From positions 9,864,501 to 9,928,500 of the forward strand of contig NW_026870043.1 of assembly GCF_029168945.1 (NCBI RefSeq): DNA of 64,000 nucleotides. The letters are read 5' to 3'. Position 1 is the first letter of the stretch, and the number at the start of each line of letters is the position of its first letter. The translations under genes and the position numbers were made by a program. Under the pieces are notes generated by a model. It saw only the letters and a list, made by a program, of their open reading frames with translations. It searched no databases and was not told where the DNA came from. Shown here in pieces: positions 58,548 through 64,000 of this stretch. Source of the DNA: Cannabis sativa (taxonomy: Eukaryota; Streptophyta; Magnoliopsida; Rosales; Cannabaceae).

Positions 58548-61500
58548 AACTCCCACTTGCACTAATACAAAACAAAATGTGCATTTAAAATAATCTCAAA
58601 ACCTTGATATAAAAATCAAGTGTAGTAGTAGTATACTCGTCGTAATAGGATCTGATAGGTTGAATTAACCACAACCTTTTCTCCACCATTACTCTTCCTT
58701 AATCACAAAATCCTTGATATTGTGAAATTCCTCTCTATATGTCTTCTCTCTTGGGATACTAGATTCTATACTTTTGGCAACTACTTTTTGGTTAATCAGG
58801 AAATAACACTAGTAGTTAAGACAAGTTGGAACGGTGCCACAAATGTATAGAACTTTCCTTTGACTGAGCAAGTACCTTTCCTGCAACTTTAACATTCAGT
58901 CTCTCTCTGGTAGACCTAGAGACTTCAGATAGGTTTTTACACTTCTCCAAAATCACTACTCCACCCCCAGAGTAATCACCATCTTATCAGTAGACTTTCT
59001 AGCTCAAAGGCAAGTCTCGAAATCTGATGTGGTGTAGTCTAAGAGTTTTAAACACACCCTTATCGACTAACATATGGTTTTTCTTCTTAATCTTAAGATT
59101 TACTTGATTTTCTTCCAGTGTTCCTTTCCTGGATTAATCTGATACCTACTCATTACTCCCACTCAATAGCAGGTGTCTGGTCTAAGGCATACTAAAGCAT
59201 ATCTGAGACCTCTTACTGTTGATTGAAGGAATTCTTTCACGGCTTTATCTTTTCTGGAATAGTTCAGACTTTTCCTTTGATAAATAAAATCTATGCCTAG
59301 AAGTCAAGAAGCTTCTATAGATTGCCAATTAAAGGAAATCCTTCTACATCTTACTAAAGTAAACTGTTTGCACTAGAGTAAGTAATTACCAGGTATACCA
59401 CGAGCCATAGGTTTAGATAAACTCAAACCTATAATACAAGGAACAGGAAGTTTTGTTAAGTCAATTGAATAGACTTAAAAACGAAAATTTCCTTTCATGT
59501 CCTTGTAATAGAAAAATTTAGGTTACTCCATGTGAATGGATTAAACCACAGCTTTCTATTGGCTTTTCTTCTTAGTTTCTTATCTTGACAATCCATTACT
59601 TGTTTAAACTCACAATGGATTTTAATCACTAGTGTCTTCCAAGTCATAATAAGGTGAGTTCCTAGAAACCCTCCCACTATGATAAGGTACCGTGAATTAT
59701 GTCTAAGAAAACTAAATGGTATTAACCTCTTCGGTTGTGTCAAGAGAACAGAGACAATGGGATCATCTTGTATAGAATAAGATGATAGAACACTTTTGGA
59801 ATCAAGAAAAGATATCTCATTTATTTGCTACCTTATTTTTCAGACTTAGTTATTTTCTTAGAAAAATAGTATTTGTTTAAACAAACACTTTCTTATCTAT
59901 TGACTATGGGATGGTCCATCCCTAATCACTTAGAATAGCTAACAAACATGCAAACCATGGTTAACAGTTCTAGCTTTTCTTAAGATTTCGATTAGGTCAT
60001 CCATGAATCTAGTAATGGTTTACACTAAGTACTCAACCATTGCATCATTCTGAAATTGTATTACCATAGAAGGATTTAGGCAACGACTAGTAACTAATCA
60101 TCAATATGCAACTCGAATTTCTGGGGAGGTAAGTTTGGATATAATTCAAAAATCAACTTAATGATCTTTGAACTGCATATCTACTAACTATTTCTCCATC
60201 CCTATCAGTTCGCAAGATCTTTAACCACTTACCTTAATGGTTTTTCACCATTGCTAGAAATTCATGAAATTTTTCAAACGTTTCAAATTTCTTTTGCATA
60301 AGGTAAAATCTAGAGTGATCGTTTTTAAGAATATAACGAAAACTCATATCCACCCCAGAATGTACATCCATTTGCGAATGAGATGATTATACTTTCAGTG
60401 GATATAGGCATACTCACTCTTTGCAGAGAAGGATCTTGTCAAAATCGCTAGGAACAAGATACAAATGCCATAGATTTATAAAATATGGTTGTGTCTTTTG
60501 ATGACTTAGGTTTAGTTACATCAAAGAGTTCTTAGAATATTGCAAGTGGATCCTGGTCACAGAATACTAAACTCATATTCATACTAACATACAGTTTGAA
60601 TCCATTGATAGAAAATGGTTATTAAACACTTGTTAAAGTGTAACTGTATAATGAGTAATTCTTTCTTGGACCACCACTACTAATTTAACTCTAAGTTGAT
60701 TATACAAGTAGGAGATTTCTAAGATTGAGGATTTATATCATTTTGGGATAGAATTTTGGGAATATAATCATAAGCGTCATTTAATTTCTTAAGAGAAAAT
60801 ATAGAATGACATGAAATGATTTATAGACCATTCATCCAATGATATGTTATTGAGCTAATTCAAAGTGAATAAGCTAAGAGGAATTAGGAATTTCATTTTT
60901 AAATAAGAATCCAACGATGCTTCGATTAGCGAGAGTCAAAGTAATCTTATTTATACAATCTTCTTGTTTCATATTGTAAATACTAGTCTAAGGTGTCATG
61001 AATTGATGAACAGCTAGATGTTGCATTTACAATATTTATCTTTCGAGATCTAACACTATTATGTTTGTCTAATGGTTGACAATCCATTAGGGATTCGAAA
61101 TTAAGATTCGAAATTAAACTACAATTTAATAACAGAAAATAACATGGATCAATATAAATTCATACACAATTCAGAAATTATTAAACATATAGCAAGTAAG
61201 AATGACAAGTAAAAATACTAAAACATACAATTCTAAATAATTTCCAAGGTCTTCAACAAACTGATATCAGTGTCCCGTTTAGGCGAGACTCAGTGATACC
61301 ATCCATTGATTAGAGTTGTCGGTTCTTCTAAAATGATAAACATTCTAGCAACCTTTTATTCGATCAAGATTGGAATCCAGCGTTGTCCCGTTTAGGCGAG
61401 AGTCAAGGCTATTCTATCTTATGAGCTTCCACCATTGTTTCATATTTTGTAAGTCAAATACAGTCGCCACCATTAGGGTGATCAATACTAATATAAAACA

Positions 61501-61945
61501 CTTACAAAATTACTTATCTTTCGAGATTAAACGACGCTAACTTGCTAATGAACGTTCCTCCATTAGGGAGGATTACTGACTAAAACAATAGTTATGTAAA
61601 ACTAACATTGGAGATCGAATATCCTAATAATAAAGCTCATTATTTAAAGTGTATTTTCTTCTAATATTTATTTTAATCAATTTATTTTAAATATATATTT
61701 ATTCAATTAAAATTTCCAATTTAGAATGAAAAATTCTAAATATAAATTTTAATTTAATATTTATAAATTATACTTAGATGGATATGAAAATAATATGAAT
61801 TATTTTTATCTTAGTAATAATTTCCAATAAATATTTAGAAAAATATTCAATTTAAGTTTCAAAATTAATTTAAATTAAGTTACAACTCAAATTTAATTTT
61901 CTATAAATATATATTGCATTTCGAAAAAAAAGAAGTATATAAGAA
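58548..61945 (-). mobile_element. Decayed interior of the minus-strand copia element
   Basis: No usable frame. Next to the polypurine tract it matches the end of the interior at 10200-10290. At about 58952-58990 (inverse) it still reads ATGGTGATTACTCTGGGG, then TTTTGGAGAAGTG, matching the RNase H piece at 14418-14460. Near the far end, short repeated words TGTCCCGTTTAGGCGAGA occur (61271 and 61384). No 5' LTR follows; the sequence runs into a LINE fragment, so the element is truncated. Confidence 0.65.
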
Positions 61946-62211
61946 TACTATTTGGTAGGATATCCGTACACTTGGGAAAGAGGTAGAGGAACGTCGAGAT
62001 GGATTGAAGTAAGACTTGACCGTGTTCTTGTTTCATCTATTTGGTTTCAATTTTTTCCTCAATCTCGGCTTATCAATCTTGAAACTTCTCCTTCAGATCA
62101 TAATCCTATTCTTCTAGAGTTTGTAGTGCCTGAGAAGTTTATTCCTAACCGTTGCTTTCGTTTTGAAAATGCTTGGCTCAAGGAGCCTATGTGTCTTGAG
62201 ATTGTTAAAGA
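61946..62211 (+). pseudogene. LINE endonuclease C-terminal fragment
   Basis: Open frame with YPYTWERGRG, RLDRVLVS and SDHNPILLEF: the end of the AP-endonuclease-like domain of plant L1-type LINE ORF2, including the conserved SDH. It is cut on the right by a copia LTR beginning TGTTGG at 62212; codons after that are LTR sequence. The left edge is uncertain. Confidence 0.85.
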
Positions 62212-63430
62212 TGTTGGAAATATTTTACCAGGATCTAGATTTACTAACAAGTATGTTTGATTAACATCCTAATATGAATTCTAAAACAATGAAATAAACA
62301 CATAAGAGTTTAAGAAACCTTACAGTGGGTGCAGCAGAATATTATGACTCCTTCCATTCAGATCTCTAGCCCTTGATCCCTTTCTGTAGCATAGCATTAT
62401 CAAGATCTGAATCTGGATCTCTTACTCTCCTTCTTTGATGGTTGATTTTCCATAGTCTTACATACTATGATTGAGGTACCACTTGATGTGTGTGGGCACT
62501 ACTCTATCAATCAAGGATTTCGAAATTTACAAGAGAAGAAAAGAGAGAGGAAAGTGGTGGCTCAGGAATTCACTCTGAAAAGAATGAGATGCAATTGTGT
62601 GTTGTTTCCTGAAGCCATTACTTTCTATTTATAGAATGCCCTCTAGGTTTAGGTTAGAATTGTGTGGCATTAAAATAATGGAAAAATAAAATGGTAAAAG
62701 CCTATGCATAGTGGGAAGCCCATATAAGGAAATTGGGCCTCACTTTGCAACTTTCCCAGTTTATCATTTCTCATTCCCATTTTCTCAAAAATGCCAAGTT
62801 CTAATTATTTAATAACTTAAAAATAATTATTAAATAATATTGCCATTTAATATATTTATTAATTTAGACATATAAAATATCTTAATTAATAAATAAACTT
62901 AGAATCTCTTTTCTTTACAATTTCGCCCTTGCTTAGTGAAAATTCATAAAGTAGACATAGTCTAACTTTTAGAATTATAATTGATTAATTAAAATCAATT
63001 AACTGAGTTTTACAAGCAGTATGGTCTCAACTAATATGGGGACCATGGGTCTATATAACCGAGCTTCCAATAAGTCGAACCGAATTTACCAAGTAAATTC
63101 CCTAACTTATTAATTCCTTACTGAATCCACTCTTAGAACTTGGAATTGCACTCTCAGTCATATAGAACGCTCTATATGTTCCACGATATAGACACGTCAT
63201 TAGTTATCCATTGTTATAATCCTAATGTGATCAATGATCCTCTATATAGATGATTTACACCGTAAAGGGATTAAATTACTGTAACACCTTACAATGTATT
63301 TTATCCTTAAAACACTTAACCCTGTATAAATGATATTTCAGCTAAGTGAAATGAGTACTCCACCATTTATTTTCGTTTGGTTAAGCTCGAAGGAAATCAT
63401 CCTTTACTTCTATTCGCCAGATAGAAGCTG
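62212..63430 (-). repeat. Copia LTR fragment, minus strand
   Basis: Matches 56680 onward (same start TGTTGGAAATATTTTACC), but stops after ATTCGCCAGATAGAAGCT at about 63430, where full LTRs continue about 600 bp more. No interior adjoins it, so it is a truncated solo or end fragment inserted in the LINE. Confidence 0.85.
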
Positions 63431-64000
63431 ATAACTCTATGAAAATAGAGTTATTTATATCTTTTTGGGCATTAAATTAGTTTTGTTCTCAAGAATTTTT
63501 AGTTTATTTTAGTGACTTTTATTTGGTTTTCTTTAATTTTGCATAAATATTAATTTTTGTATTTTGAAATTAGTTTTAATTAATTTTTTTAATTTTTATT
63601 TGTTTATTTAGTCTCCCAATTAATTAAATACAATTGTGTGTGATGTTGTAGGAATTTAAATGCAAAATTGATATTAAGTGTCATGGGCCATGATGTTGGG
63701 CAAGAAATAAAAAAAAAAGAAGAAGAAAAAAAGAAAGCCCAAAGAAAGAATGGGTCAAAAGAAAATTAAGTGATGAGTTGAAATGGAGAAATCATATATA
63801 TATATATATATATATTATATGAACAAGGAGGCAGGGAGGCGTGATACAAGATGGAGAAAAATGAGGAGGAGGCTGGCTGCACTTGAATAGAGTACGAAAA
63901 ATACAGCAGTAGAGGTTTCTAAGTACAAAGAAGAAGAGAGTACAAAGAAGAAGAAGATTGAGAAGAAGGAGAAGAAGGCAACATTCAAAGAAAGGATTTG
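63431..64000. other. Start of an unidentified repeat, possibly another LTR
   Basis: The junction begins TGATAACTCTATGAAAATAG, where TAACTCTAT and ATAGAGTTA are inverted partners, as at some LTR starts. The rest is AT-rich, then purine-rich (63705-63990), with an AT dinucleotide run near 63794-63815. No gene seen; the element would extend past the window. Confidence 0.4.

Noticed and set aside
62212..62260. Tail of the LINE frame
   Set aside because: These codons are the start of the copia LTR, not LINE.

Overview
The window is plant nuclear DNA, almost certainly from a eudicot: AT-rich, intron-bearing genes with GT..AG junctions, and wall-to-wall nested transposable elements. I cannot name the species from sequence alone. 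About 95% of the window is mobile-element DNA. Only one convincing host gene is present, a small two-exon gene at 35679-36510 encoding a 109-residue protein with two hydrophobic segments.

Layout. (1) 1-7789: a young Ty3/gypsy element of the Tekay (chromovirus) type with LTRs of about 2.25 kb; the window opens inside its 5' LTR. It sits in (2) 7790-14114, a decayed Ty1/copia element: a gag remnant, a degenerate interior, and a 3' LTR split by a copia solo LTR with target-site duplication (TSD) ACACT. That element lies in (3) 14115-16764, the RNase H end and 3' LTR of another copia element of the same family, which is itself inserted in (4) an LTR fragment of a Tekay relative (16765-17212). An LTR-like piece with a long TC microsatellite follows (17213-18357). 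(5) 18689-29442: a MULE (Mutator-like DNA transposon) with imperfect terminal inverted repeats and TTTATATA direct repeats. It carries two convergent genes: a transposase (DNA-binding domain, catalytic core, SWIM finger, zinc knuckle) and a ten-exon DUF1985/Ulp1-like cysteine protease. A Tekay-family solo LTR (TSD CAACA) is lodged in the transposase zinc knuckle. (6) 29950-35576: a complete minus-strand copia element with 233-bp LTRs and TSD GTTTT, ending about 100 bp upstream of the host gene. (7) 36970-37450: LINE debris, then an AT-rich stretch. (8) 39871-55572: a complete Ty3 element of the Tat type (LTR 711 bp, TSD ACATG, two RNase H domains). Between pol and the 3' LTR it carries an antisense three-exon gene with its own TATA box. 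Two later solo LTRs, one Tekay (TSD GAAAA) and one copia (TSD AAATC), have landed in that gene. (9) 55573-64000: minus-strand copia fragments, a LINE endonuclease fragment and the start of an unidentified element.

All element genes carry stops, frameshifts or insertions, so nothing here looks autonomous, although the Tekay element has only one visible stop. The most unusual signals are: (a) hairpins in the Tekay LTRs whose paired bases change together between copies; (b) the antisense gene in the Tat element; (c) the two-gene MULE with recognisable ends. I saw no CRISPR array, tRNA or rRNA gene.
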